The notes under the pieces are model-generated. The model had not been told where the DNA came from and searched no databases. It saw only the letters and a list, made by a program, of their open reading frames with translations. Position numbers and translations under genes: made by a program. DNA of 64,000 bases. Origin: JAVBMJ01 sp031551275. Its GTDB lineage: Bacteria; Bacteroidota; Bacteroidia; Bacteroidales; Rikenellaceae. Of this stretch, positions 1 to 8,426 are shown piece by piece (the first letter of the stretch is position 1; each line of letters opens with the position of its first letter). Location of the stretch: NCBI GenBank assembly GCA_031551275.1, contig JAVBNX010000016.1, forward strand, positions 1 to 64,000. The letters are read 5' to 3'.

Positions 1-884
1 CCGTTATCCACCCACTGTTCGCCTTTTTTGACCGCTTTCGGAGTGAGGTAGGTGATGGGGGCTTGGGTCCCGACCCTCGTGAAACGCCCCAACGCGGCGG
101 GTTTGAGGGTGTAATCTTTGTACTCCAGCATATCGTAGCCGCTAATAGGGTCTTTCCCGCCGCCCTTTTGCTCGATATCGTAGAACCGGCCCATCAGCCG
201 CTCGGTCTGGCGGTCGGTACCGATCTCCCACGCGTCCACGCCGTCCAGGCCCACCGACAGCGCCAGCATCTCGTCGGCATCGTCGGGGAACGCCTGGCGA
301 GATACCCAACCCGTTTTGCCGTCCGCCGTGGTGACGTTGAACTCCTGCAAGTTGAACGAAATTCCGTTCACGGTCACCTTTTCGTCCGCCGTCAGCGTAG
401 AGGCCGCGCCCTTGCCGTTACGCCGCTCGTGAAGCTCGGTGTTTTTTAGAATGTAGTCAGCGGAATAAATCGAAGGGAACACGCGCCCGCTGTTGTTGTA
501 ATAAGCCGTCGCGCCTTTCCATCCGAAGAATCCGACCGCAGCAGCGACTACTAACGCCAACAGTCCACGAAATCGAATCCGCAAAAAACTCCGCACCCCC
601 GCGTAAGCGACGATCGTCGCCACAATCGCGAGGGTATAGAGCGGCAACGCTTTGGCGAGAATCCACCCGGCGCGCAAACCCGCCGCGAGAATCAGAATGA
701 TCAGAGCGATCAATGCGCCCAGCATCGCCATAATGGCCATGCCGCCCAAATTGCCCATCAGGCCCGACGCGACCGCGTTTGTAGCGCCGGACATTCGTGC
801 GAACGACGCCTCGGCATTTGCCAGGTTGTCGTGAGTCGATCCGTTCGCCCCTACATATTTACCGTCTGAATTTTGTACTGCCAT
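1..884 (-). CDS. Membrane protein with SH3-like extracytoplasmic part, C-terminus off the window
   Basis: An open frame runs from an ATG at 884 without a stop to the left edge (about 294 codons visible). The first 40 residues are polar. Residues about 40-110 are strongly hydrophobic and would form two or three membrane segments. After them comes a soluble part whose V-N-G-I-S-F...G-K-T-G-W-V-S pattern resembles a bacterial SH3-like fold, followed by sequence I do not recognise. It lies 27 bases behind the 1061-residue exported protein on the same strand, so it is probably co-transcribed as the last visible gene of that cluster. The SH3-like reading is a guess from pattern only; function unknown. 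Confidence 0.65.
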   Translation of the reverse strand, partial: MAVQNSDGKYVGANGSTHDNLANAEASFARMSGATNAVASGLMGNLGGMAIMAMLGALIALIILILAAGLRAGWILAKALPLYTLAIVATIVAYAGVRSFLRIRFRGLLALVVAAAVGFFGWKGATAYYNNSGRVFPSIYSADYILKNTELHERRNGKGAASTLTADEKVTVNGISFNLQEFNVTTADGKTGWVSRQAFPDDADEMLALSVGLDGVDAWEIGTDRQTERLMGRFYDIEQKGGGKDPISGYDMLEYKDYTLKPAALGRFTRVGTQAPITYLTPKAVKKGEQWVDN

Positions 885-911
885 CTCTTTATGTTTTTTA
901 ATTTTCCTTGC

Positions 912-3900
912 TTAAAAAAAGGTCTTCATCACCACGGACTTTTGGGAGATCAGTTCGGGGAATCCCGTTATGCCGGCCGGGTTGAAGACGAGCAGCCCCT
1001 GGGTGTATTCGTTGCCGCCGCCCAGGATCCACAGGTTGCCCGCGCTGTCGGCGAAAAACATCTTGGGCGCCGCGCCCACGCCGGCGAATTTGCCAGCCAT
1101 GGCGTTCCCCTGCCGTATGAGCGGAATGGTCGACAGTAACTTCGTGCTCAGCAGCCCTTTCGTCAAATCGGGCGAATAGGTCCGCAGTTCGTAGTTGCCG
1201 TAGCCTTTCTGGTAGATCACATGGACGTTCTCTTTGCTGTCGACCGCCATGTCGACCATCGTGTGGTCGTAGCTATCCTTGTTGACGCTTTTCCAGGTCT
1301 TGCCCCCGTCCGTCGAGCGGTGCACCCCGAAATCCGAAAGGGCGACCACGGCTCCCGAAGAGGTCGTGACGATCTTCAATATGTTGCGGTACTTCTCGCC
1401 CAGCACGGTCTTGACCTCCCCGGCCGTCAGGACGGCATTTCCGCTTTCGAGGCCCGCCAGCCGGTCGATCTTGCCTTGCGAGTACTGATCGTAACAGTAC
1501 AGAAGATCGCCGCCCGGAAGGATAGCCAGCTTCTTCTTGTAGTCGTTCGAGGGGCTGTACGCGAGCTTGTCCGTCTGCGCTTTGACCGCCCCGCTTTCGC
1601 GGTCCTGGACGACCAGGTCCTTATGGCCCCGGTAGGCCAGCATCCCGCCGCCGGGCATCGCCCCGATCAGTTCGCTGTTTATCAGTTCGTCCCATTGGCC
1701 GCCGGTGCGGAGTTGCAGCTTGGTGGGCGTGGGCTCGTTGAATCCATCGCACTGGAAAACCCCTTCGCTGGCGATCTCGACCAGCACCCTGCCGCCGGCG
1801 TCGCGCACCACCTTGCGGGGATAATGCGAACTTTTATCCGCAGGCGCCGCCTTCACTTTTTTGATCACGCCCGTCTGCTTTTCGATGGCCAGCAGCGTGC
1901 GGTCGTCATATCCCGCCGTTGCGATCAGGTAGACAAAACGCGCGTCCTCGGCAATATCCGTGGGGGCGAAATCCTGCAACGCGACGTAGGTCACGGACGA
2001 GGCGCTCAGCACGGGAGCCTTATCGAACTCGACGTCGGGCTTCTTGACCACCGCCGGTTTCGGGGCGGCTTTCGGGGCCGCGGGACCGATGTTCTTCTTC
2101 TCGCCGCGCCCGAATGTGACGTAGGACGGCAGCCACACCCGGCGCTCGGTCTTGGCCGGGGCGGTGATGTAGCGGTCGATACACCACCACTGGCCCGGGA
2201 TGAACTCTTTGGTCCATTTGCCGGGGGTGTGGGTGGGCTTGTCCACCTTTTCGACCACGGTCATATAACCTTTGACCCATTTGGAGGTAGTCTGCTTGTC
2301 GAGCCAACTGCAATCCACCTTCAGCGTCTGCGTTTCGGTCGTGATTACCTCGTGCATGGTAATGTATTCATCCACCCACAGCGAGTAGGCCCAGAACTCC
2401 TCGATGTCGATCGTCACGACCTGGAAGGTGGCGAACTTTTGTTCGACCAGCACGTCCATCGGCGAGAGCAGGTAATCGTCGATATTGAACCCGCAAGCCT
2501 CTTTGATGTCGGAGCGTAGTTGGTCCCAGGTCAGCCTGTCTGCGCCCTCGACGCCCTTTTTATCGTAGCCCAGCGAGTAGAAATAGATAAAGTAGGTCGC
2601 GTCGGAATAGGCGTCGTAGAAGGTGCGCACGTCGAAGCGCAGGGTCAGCGGGGTGTACAGCATCGCAAAAACGACCAGTTCGTCGTCGTAGAACCGGTAT
2701 TCGAACGTGTATTTCTTGGCCGTGTCGTCGCCGCGGAAAGAGTAGGTGGTCTCGGTCTCGTGGTTCGCTTTGATGTAGTTGAAAAGCGCCCGGCTTTCGT
2801 CGCTCGCCTGCGTTAAGGGCACTTTTTTCTCGCCGAAGTCGATCACGTAGTTGTCATCGAAACGTACCAGCGACCAGCTCATGTCCTCGCCCACGAACTC
2901 GGCCTTCAGGCCGTCGTCGAAAAAACGCAGGTAGTTCTGTTGCAGCATCCCACGCGCACGGCGGTCACGGTCAGCTGTTTCCAATTTCCCATCGACAGCG
3001 ATGATATAGCCGTTCTGTGTTCTGTTGAAAAAGTCGATGACCAGTGTTTTGATCTCGCCAGGGGCGTTTTCGGGCGTAAGCACCTGTTTTTGCCCCGCGA
3101 TGGTGGTCGTGCCGCCCATCATGGCGCCCATGCCCATCATCATCTCGGACATGGGCCGGATGGCATCGTAGAACGGAAATGTCTTTGCGTAGGTCGAGGT
3201 AAACGCGAGGTAATATTCGCGTTGTTCGTTGTCCAGGATGGCCTCGCTCACATCGATGATCTCGCCCTTGGGGTCGTTCAGGTAGAAGTACGAGGTGTAG
3301 GGATAATTCTTCTCGATGACCTCGATGTCGATGCTGCGGGCGTAGATGAACCGCTCGTCAACGACAGTAACTTTATCAAGGAAGGTCGAGCGCGTCTGCG
3401 TTTGTGTTTTCAGGTATGTCGAACAGTCGACCTGCACATATTTTTCCTCGTCCACGAGCCTGTTGACCGGGATGGTTTTCGATATTTCGACCGTTTTCGT
3501 TCCCGTTTGGCCGGGGACATACCGCTCCCTAACCTGATCCGGTTCCCGGACGATCTCGGTTTCGACCCCGACGACCACCTGCTTGTCGGGGTCCTCGTCC
3601 TCCACAGTCACATACTGCCCCCATTCGACCGGGACGCGGCGCACCTCGAAGCTGAGGTTGCCGATGCGGAACCATACGTCCAGGCTTTTGGCGTCTTTCG
3701 GGATGCCGGGCAGCGAGAACGACGCCTTTACCGCGCTGCCTGTTCTAAAATCGAGCAGCGGAATGGCCGCCGTGCTGTTGTAGTTTACTTTGGCCGCACC
3801 GTCGGCGCTGTATGAGGTCCATACGCAGGGCATGTTGATCACATCCCCGCCCAGCAGCCGTACGACGCTGATCTTAACCGCCGCGGTGCCTGCCCCGGCC

Positions 3901-4097
3901 TCATCGTCCCACTGCGCGCGGCAACCGGACAGCGTCATTTTCCATTCGCCGATGGTCGGGTAGACGAACACCGTCCCGTCCGAGGTTTTGATCCCGGTGG
4001 TCGATTCGATCCCTTTCTTTAATGAGTTCATAAAACCCTGGGCGAAGGCCGGGCTGCACAAAATCACAGCAGCAAACAACAGGCATAGTCTTTTCAT
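912..4097 (-). CDS. Large exported protein: shared N-terminal domain plus C-terminal Asp-box propeller-like region
   Basis: 1061 residues with a clear signal peptide ending near AFAQG (residue 20). Residues 21-160 match the neighbouring 172-residue protein almost block for block (FMNxLKKGxESxTG, TVFVYP, GEWKM). The middle part carries a twice-occurring segment built round V-D-C-S with T/V-rich strands (about residues 225-250 and 595-625), suggesting an internal duplication. The C-terminal third looks like a beta-propeller: it has an Asp-box (S-T-D-G-G-K-T-W) and W-I-L-G-G-G blades as in sialidase-like or two-component-regulator propellers. I do not recognise the family and assign no activity; secretion or surface location is inferred from the signal peptide. 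It has its own promoter at 4120-4150. Confidence 0.8.
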   Translation of the reverse strand: MKRLCLLFAAVILCSPAFAQGFMNSLKKGIESTTGIKTSDGTVFVYPTIGEWKMTLSGCRAQWDDEAGAGTAAVKISVVRLLGGDVINMPCVWTSYSADGAAKVNYNSTAAIPLLDFRTGSAVKASFSLPGIPKDAKSLDVWFRIGNLSFEVRRVPVEWGQYVTVEDEDPDKQVVVGVETEIVREPDQVRERYVPGQTGTKTVEISKTIPVNRLVDEEKYVQVDCSTYLKTQTQTRSTFLDKVTVVDERFIYARSIDIEVIEKNYPYTSYFYLNDPKGEIIDVSEAILDNEQREYYLAFTSTYAKTFPFYDAIRPMSEMMMGMGAMMGGTTTIAGQKQVLTPENAPGEIKTLVIDFFNRTQNGYIIAVDGKLETADRDRRARGMLQQNYLRFFDDGLKAEFVGEDMSWSLVRFDDNYVIDFGEKKVPLTQASDESRALFNYIKANHETETTYSFRGDDTAKKYTFEYRFYDDELVVFAMLYTPLTLRFDVRTFYDAYSDATYFIYFYSLGYDKKGVEGADRLTWDQLRSDIKEACGFNIDDYLLSPMDVLVEQKFATFQVVTIDIEEFWAYSLWVDEYITMHEVITTETQTLKVDCSWLDKQTTSKWVKGYMTVVEKVDKPTHTPGKWTKEFIPGQWWCIDRYITAPAKTERRVWLPSYVTFGRGEKKNIGPAAPKAAPKPAVVKKPDVEFDKAPVLSASSVTYVALQDFAPTDIAEDARFVYLIATAGYDDRTLLAIEKQTGVIKKVKAAPADKSSHYPRKVVRDAGGRVLVEIASEGVFQCDGFNEPTPTKLQLRTGGQWDELINSELIGAMPGGGMLAYRGHKDLVVQDRESGAVKAQTDKLAYSPSNDYKKKLAILPGGDLLYCYDQYSQGKIDRLAGLESGNAVLTAGEVKTVLGEKYRNILKIVTTSSGAVVALSDFGVHRSTDGGKTWKSVNKDSYDHTMVDMAVDSKENVHVIYQKGYGNYELRTYSPDLTKGLLSTKLLSTIPLIRQGNAMAGKFAGVGAAPKMFFADSAGNLWILGGGNEYTQGLLVFNPAGITGFPELISQKSVVMKTFF

Positions 4098-4119
4098 GAG
4101 GCAGATTTGATGATTTTAG

Positions 4120-4150
4120 TAAAGGTAATAAAAATGACAGTAAAAACAAA
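4120..4150 (-). promoter_or_regulatory. Bacteroidales-type promoter of the 1061-residue exported protein
   Basis: On the minus strand TTTG (4147-4150) is followed after exactly 19 bases by TACCTTTA (4120-4127), one base off the TAnnTTTG consensus. The start codon at 4097 lies about 17 bases beyond the predicted start of transcription. The -33 box touches the terminator stem of the upstream gene. Confidence 0.6.
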
Positions 4151-4178
4151 GTGCCGCAGGATAATATCCTGCGGCACT
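4150..4178 (-). terminator. Hairpin terminator behind the 172-residue gene
   Basis: A 12-bp perfect stem (AGTGCCGCAGGA and its complement) with a 5-base loop is followed on the minus strand by a T-rich tract. It lies 13 bases after the stop of the 172-residue gene and separates it from the 1061-residue gene. Confidence 0.7.
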
Positions 4179-4190
4179 CCGGGGTAAATA

Positions 4191-4709
4191 CTATTCGTTG
4201 CTTTTCCAAACAACAGGTACGTCGCGCGCCTCGAACATCCGGGCCCTGTCGGCTGTGGTAAACTTAATGTCTATCGACGTGGCGTCGGTCGGAACCCCGA
4301 TCCTCTGGAAGGTTACTTCCACCGTGACGTTGGGTTTGAAATCGTAAAGCGGGTCGACCGCCCTGCGTTCCACTGCCAGCAACTCCTTGCTTCCCGTGAC
4401 CACCGCTTCGCGGATCACGAAGGGAGTGCCCATCATCTGGTTGCTGGCGATCCGGGTCATATTGATCTTCAGCGTAACTTCGCCCGATGCCGGATCGCCG
4501 ATGCAGCTCGCCACCGACATCTTCCATTCGCCCATCTCGGGATAGACGAAAACCGTCTCCTTCGATACGTCGAGGCCCGTGGCGGATTCCACGCCTTTTT
4601 TGAGCGCGTTCATAAATCCGCCCTTCTTTTTTTCCTGTTTCTCCTCCTGCGCCATCGTTGCGCTGCATACGAACAGTGCAGCAAAGGCAAGTACAAACAA
4701 TTTTTTCAT
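4191..4709 (-). CDS. Small exported protein, paralogue of the N-terminus of its neighbour
   Basis: 172 residues; a signal peptide (MKKLFVLAFAALFVCSATMA) is followed by a charged linker (QEEKQEKKKGG) and then the domain shared with residues 21-160 of the 1061-residue protein: FMNALKKGVESATG, TVFVYP, GEWKM, and a beta-rich tail ending R-D-V-P-V-V-W. The soluble domain seems to be the whole protein. It starts 19 bases after the lipoprotein gene stop, so both should be on one transcript, ended by the hairpin at 4150-4178. No known family recognised. Confidence 0.75.
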   Translation of the reverse strand: MKKLFVLAFAALFVCSATMAQEEKQEKKKGGFMNALKKGVESATGLDVSKETVFVYPEMGEWKMSVASCIGDPASGEVTLKINMTRIASNQMMGTPFVIREAVVTGSKELLAVERRAVDPLYDFKPNVTVEVTFQRIGVPTDATSIDIKFTTADRARMFEARDVPVVWKSNE

Positions 4710-4728
4710 AGTTTTCAGTTTTTAGTGG

Positions 4729-5442
4729 TTATTTCGATGCGTCGTACTCCTCTTTGGAAATGAACTCGACGGCGGTAAGCGTCGCCCTGTCGGAATAATT
4801 TCCCAAGTTGAAGCTATAGCCCATGTATGAATCGATCATCGTCTCGCCCTTTACATACGGCAGCGCGGCGCGGTCCAGTTTGACCGGAAGGATGACAGAG
4901 GCCGACCTTTCGAGCGGGGCGCCGTCCTTGCCCAGCAGCCGGAAATAAACGCTGTAATCGTACCCTTTCATCGAAGGAACCGTGAAGTTGTCTTTCGCCG
5001 TCAGGCTGATGGCAGGCTTCGGGTCGCCATTCTGCTCGGCGACCTTCACAATGGGGACGTCAAAGAAAAACTTGTCGGAATTTTTCAGTTGTTCACTGAA
5101 TTTAACAGGAATATCCTTGCCTACGACCTTCCCCAACTCGGCATTCACGTCGGCCTGGAATTTCTCTTTCAGCGCCTTTTCTTTGCTCTTCTGGCCGTCG
5201 AAAAGTTTCTGGACCTTGTCGTAGTTCTTCTCCCCGCCGGCCATCAGCTTGTTGCTCTCCTCTTCGAGCTTCTTCTCCATCCCGGCTATCTCGGCGTTGT
5301 AACTCGCGTACAGCGCGGGCAGGTTGCCCAAAAAGTCGTTCTTTTGGAGTTTGGCCCCTCCGCCGGTGCTTCCGCCACCGCCGCAACCGGCAAGGATCGA
5401 TCCGCACACAAGGGCGGACACAAGGAATTTCATCTTCTTCAT
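4729..5442 (-). CDS. Lipoprotein with coiled-coil middle, unknown function
   Basis: 237 residues. The SPII signal is clear: a hydrophobic core followed by L-A-G-C at residues 17-20 and a glycine/serine tether. Residues about 45-105 are rich in E, K, Q and A in heptad-like spacing and probably form an alpha-helical hairpin. The rest looks beta-rich (DNFTVPSMKGYDYSVYFRLLG). It is the first gene of the exported-protein cluster and has a -7 box 32 bases before the start. Family not recognised; anchoring to the inner or outer membrane cannot be decided. Confidence 0.75.
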   Translation of the reverse strand: MKKMKFLVSALVCGSILAGCGGGGSTGGGAKLQKNDFLGNLPALYASYNAEIAGMEKKLEEESNKLMAGGEKNYDKVQKLFDGQKSKEKALKEKFQADVNAELGKVVGKDIPVKFSEQLKNSDKFFFDVPIVKVAEQNGDPKPAISLTAKDNFTVPSMKGYDYSVYFRLLGKDGAPLERSASVILPVKLDRAALPYVKGETMIDSYMGYSFNLGNYSDRATLTAVEFISKEEYDASK

Positions 5443-5463
5443 ACTGTTATGGGTTTGGTTGAA

Positions 5464-5485
5464 AGTTACTTCGCCAAAAGTAACT
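5464..5485. repeat. 8-bp inverted repeat over the lipoprotein promoter
   Basis: AGTTACTT and AAGTAACT flank a 6-base loop. On the minus strand the structure contains the -7 box TACTTTTG (5475-5482) of the lipoprotein gene at 5442. It could be an operator, or a remnant related to repeat B, whose ends also carry the GTTACTTTTG and GCGAAG words. Confidence 0.45.
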
Positions 5486-5524
5486 TCCCGGCGTATGAAG
5501 AATATAGACAGAAATAGACTCGGG

Positions 5525-7309
5525 CTATAAAATCGCCCTGAACGGGTCTTTTTCGGGGAATTTTTTCCGGATACGGTAGCGCACCGTGCGCACGCTCGCC
5601 GGTTCGACGTCGAAGATCAGGCTGATATCCTTCACATCCATGCCGGCCAGGAAACAGACCATGTATTTGAGCTCCATCCCGGTTATCTTCTCTTCCGAGG
5701 TGCGGTAGGCCTGTTCGAGCAGTTTGGGGTCGATCTTCGAGATGTTTTCCTGGTAGCCTTTCCTAACCTCTTTTTCGATCAGGGAGCCCGACACCAGTTG
5801 CGCTATCTTTTCGATGGTATGCTCTACCGGGTCCTGCTCCAACTGCTGGTTGGCGTTGTGGAGTTCCTGCAATTCATTCTGGCGCAATTCGGCCAGCAGG
5901 GCCGTTTCGTAGAGTTGCTGCTCCACGTTGCGCCGCTTGAGGCGGTTCCACAGCACGACCAGCAGGGAGACGGCCAGCAGGGTCAGCAACAAACCGACGG
6001 AGAGCCACAGGATGCGGCGGGCGGCTCTATTCTCCTGCTCGAGCGATTGTATGCGGATCTCTTTCTTCTCGGTCTCGTACTTGGCCGCCGTATCGTTGAT
6101 GGCCTGCACCTTCTCCTTTTCATGGCTCCGGTCCTCGTTCTCGAGCAGCAGTTTGTGGTATTTGAGCGCCAGGGCCGGCTGACCGGTTTTTTCGTAATAC
6201 TGGACCATGAGCCGGTAGGTGCGCGAACGGATCACGTTCAGGTTCACGTGGTCTTCCAGGGTGCTTAACAAATCCAGGGTTTCTGTCAGGACTTTATATG
6301 CCTGCTGGTTGCGCCCTTCGCGTAACAGGGCATTGGCCCGCACCGTACCTACATATATCTTCAGTTCCATTTCGCCGGCCGACTCGTTGGTGCGGCTGAT
6401 CGTCTCGGCCTCCATCATCCTGAGCGCCTGGTCCAGGTAAAGGTGTATGGAGTCGGTTTGCGCTGGATAATAATCGTCCAACTCTTTGGCCAGGTAGTAG
6501 TAGGCGTAGCCGTGCATCCAGTTCAGGGACAACTCGTCCAGGTGGTTCTCGGCCAGGGCGACGTTATCCCGGATATGGACCAGCGACGAATCGACCATCC
6601 GGTAGTCTACCTCCCCCTGCTCCTTTTGCTTATCCATCAACAGTCCGTAACGGGCGTGCTTTACCACGTTGTACTGGTAGCGCGACTGTTTGGAGGTATC
6701 TTTTTCGAAGTATTGCTCCATCTGGCCGAGCACCCTTTGCAGGCCGTCCGTATCCTTTATCTCGTGGAAATTGGAGGCGATCGTATAGAGCATCTCCGAC
6801 GACCTGGTGTAATTTTCCATTTTGTCGAAGTAGTGGATAGCCCGGTAGAGATACTCGTGCGCCTTTTTTACCTCCCCGCGTTTTATCTCCATCAAGGCGC
6901 AGGCATAGTAGCAATGGGCGCAGACGGCGTCGACCTTCGATTTGAGCGCTGTTTCCAGGGCCTTTTCCATGTAGTGCCGTTCCTGGTCGTTACGGTCTTC
7001 GCCGCCCCGTTCGCGGTGGCAAAAGCCGATCAGCAGGTAGATCCTCGACAGGTAGTTCAATCGGTCGGAGTGGTTGTCCCAGCTCTTTTCGACAAAGGGG
7101 TAGATCACATCCAGTCCCAGGGTTTCGGCTTGCTGCGGCGAAGAATTGTAGAAAACCGTGTTGTACGCGTAAACGAAACGGAGCGCCGGGGCAAGCGAGT
7201 CGTTGCGCAAAATAGTTTGCAGCGAGTCCTTTACATTGACCTGCGCCGGGGCCGCGAACCAGCTGGCCAGGCACAACGCGAATACCACATAATATCGGAT
7301 CGATCCCAT
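5525..7309 (-). CDS. TPR sensor-regulator with one membrane helix and LuxR-like C-terminus
   Basis: 594 residues from the ATG at 7309. An in-frame ATG at 7354 is rejected because the promoter at 7332-7362 lies inside that extension. A signal peptide (ending about FAAPAQV) leads to a long alpha-helical periplasmic part with TPR-like helices, then a coiled coil, one membrane helix (LWLSVGLLLTLLAVSLLVVL) and a cytoplasmic coiled coil. The last 60 residues (I-T-G-M-E-L-K-Y-M, D-V-K-D-I-S, S-V-R-T-V-R-Y-R-I-R-K-K) resemble the GerE/LuxR DNA-binding fold. This layout is a common Bacteroidetes one-component membrane regulator. The target is unknown; the exported cluster just downstream is a candidate by position only. 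Confidence 0.75.
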   Translation of the reverse strand: MGSIRYYVVFALCLASWFAAPAQVNVKDSLQTILRNDSLAPALRFVYAYNTVFYNSSPQQAETLGLDVIYPFVEKSWDNHSDRLNYLSRIYLLIGFCHRERGGEDRNDQERHYMEKALETALKSKVDAVCAHCYYACALMEIKRGEVKKAHEYLYRAIHYFDKMENYTRSSEMLYTIASNFHEIKDTDGLQRVLGQMEQYFEKDTSKQSRYQYNVVKHARYGLLMDKQKEQGEVDYRMVDSSLVHIRDNVALAENHLDELSLNWMHGYAYYYLAKELDDYYPAQTDSIHLYLDQALRMMEAETISRTNESAGEMELKIYVGTVRANALLREGRNQQAYKVLTETLDLLSTLEDHVNLNVIRSRTYRLMVQYYEKTGQPALALKYHKLLLENEDRSHEKEKVQAINDTAAKYETEKKEIRIQSLEQENRAARRILWLSVGLLLTLLAVSLLVVLWNRLKRRNVEQQLYETALLAELRQNELQELHNANQQLEQDPVEHTIEKIAQLVSGSLIEKEVRKGYQENISKIDPKLLEQAYRTSEEKITGMELKYMVCFLAGMDVKDISLIFDVEPASVRTVRYRIRKKFPEKDPFRAIL

Positions 7310-7331
7310 AAGCAAAACGTCGATAAGTTTA

Positions 7332-7362
7332 CAAAGATAACATGTTATGCGCATTATGCAAA
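7332..7362 (-). promoter_or_regulatory. Promoter of the TPR/LuxR regulator
   Basis: TTTG (7359-7362), 19 bases, then TATCTTTG (7332-7339) on the minus strand: a full match to the Bacteroidales sigma consensus. It fixes the start codon at 7309 instead of 7354. Confidence 0.75.
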
Positions 7363-7388
7363 TCGGCGCTTTGGTTTAGGGGCCAGGC

Positions 7389-8423
7389 TCAAGACAGCCT
7401 TTTTCGCAGCTCGGTTTCGGTTTTAAGGAGCTCCAGCTCGATGGCGCCCCGTTTTTGGCGCCCTTCCCTCTGGATGGCGAGAACGCTTTCGATCGAGGCG
7501 AAAAGGTCGCCGTTGACCTGGCGCAGGGTCTCCATATCCACGATGCTGCGCTCGTTCTCCTCCGCGATGCGGACAGAGGCGGTGCGCAGCATTCCGCTGT
7601 TGCGTTTGAGCATCCGGTTGGTTGCGTTGTTGATGGCCTTCCGGGCTTCCGACGCCTGCCCGGAATGCACCAGTCCGAGCGCGAGCACCATCTGGTTGCG
7701 CCACAGGGGCAGCGTGTTCACGATGCTCGACTGTAATCTTTCCATCAGCACGGCGCTGTTGTTTTGCACGAGCCTGAGCTGGGGAGCCAGTTGCAGGGAG
7801 ATCACGCGGCTGATCTTCAGATCCTGCACCTTTTTCTCGAATTGGTGGGTCTGCTGCTCGATGAAGTTGTATTGCTGCACCGCTTTGGGGTCGCCGGACT
7901 CCTCCGCCTGTTTTTTCATCTGCGGAAGCACGTTTTCGCGCATTTCGGCGATCTTCTGTTCGCCTGCGAGGATATAGAGCGACAGGTCGTTGAAATACTG
8001 CTCGTTCTGCTCGAAAAGCTTATCGAACAAAAGGATGTCCTTATTCAGCGCCTGGTAGTGCTTTTCCAACTGCACCTCGATCTGGAGGAGGTTTCTCTCC
8101 ACGGTGGAATAGTCGGCTTTCAGGCGCCTCAACTTTTTCCTCAGGCTCCTCAGAAAGCCGAATATACCGCCTGTCTTTGCGATCGAACGGCCGAATGAAC
8201 GCAGGTCGGCCGCCATGCCCGAAAGGATGTCGCCCACCTCGCCGAGGTCTTTGTTGCGCAGGTGGCTCAGCACCGTTTCCGAAAATGTGACCATTTGGGT
8301 CTGGGCCCTGGCCCCGTAGTGTATGACGGCGCTTTTGTCGGCAAGGTCGATGCCGGAGCGGTATTGTTCGACCTTTTGCAACTCCCCGGCCGTGAGTTCC
8401 CTTATCTCTGCGGGTGCCTCCAT
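7389..8423 (-). CDS. TelA/KlaA-family toxic-anion resistance protein
   Basis: 344 residues, almost wholly helical and highly charged, with the TelA-family pattern: N-terminal D-I-L-S-G-M, an E-R-N-L-L-Q-I-E-V-Q-L-E stretch, L-S-L-Y-I-L-A-G-E-Q-K-I near residue 160, and a C-terminal repeat-like helix pair with I-N-N-A-T-N-R-M-L. Length fits the family. TelA proteins were named for tellurite resistance on plasmids, but most chromosomal copies accompany XpaC or Ter-type genes and their biochemical role is unknown. It starts 3 bases after the stop of the ATPase gene and is the last gene of the operon starting at 11672. Its partner XpaC appears to be fused to that ATPase. Confidence 0.85.
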   Translation of the reverse strand: MEAPAEIRELTAGELQKVEQYRSGIDLADKSAVIHYGARAQTQMVTFSETVLSHLRNKDLGEVGDILSGMAADLRSFGRSIAKTGGIFGFLRSLRKKLRRLKADYSTVERNLLQIEVQLEKHYQALNKDILLFDKLFEQNEQYFNDLSLYILAGEQKIAEMRENVLPQMKKQAEESGDPKAVQQYNFIEQQTHQFEKKVQDLKISRVISLQLAPQLRLVQNNSAVLMERLQSSIVNTLPLWRNQMVLALGLVHSGQASEARKAINNATNRMLKRNSGMLRTASVRIAEENERSIVDMETLRQVNGDLFASIESVLAIQREGRQKRGAIELELLKTETELRKRLS

Positions 8424-8426
8424 GCT

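Noticed and set aside
1221..2519. Long plus-strand reading frame of 432 codons
   Set aside because: Antisense shadow of the 1061-residue exported protein; composition without any family pattern.
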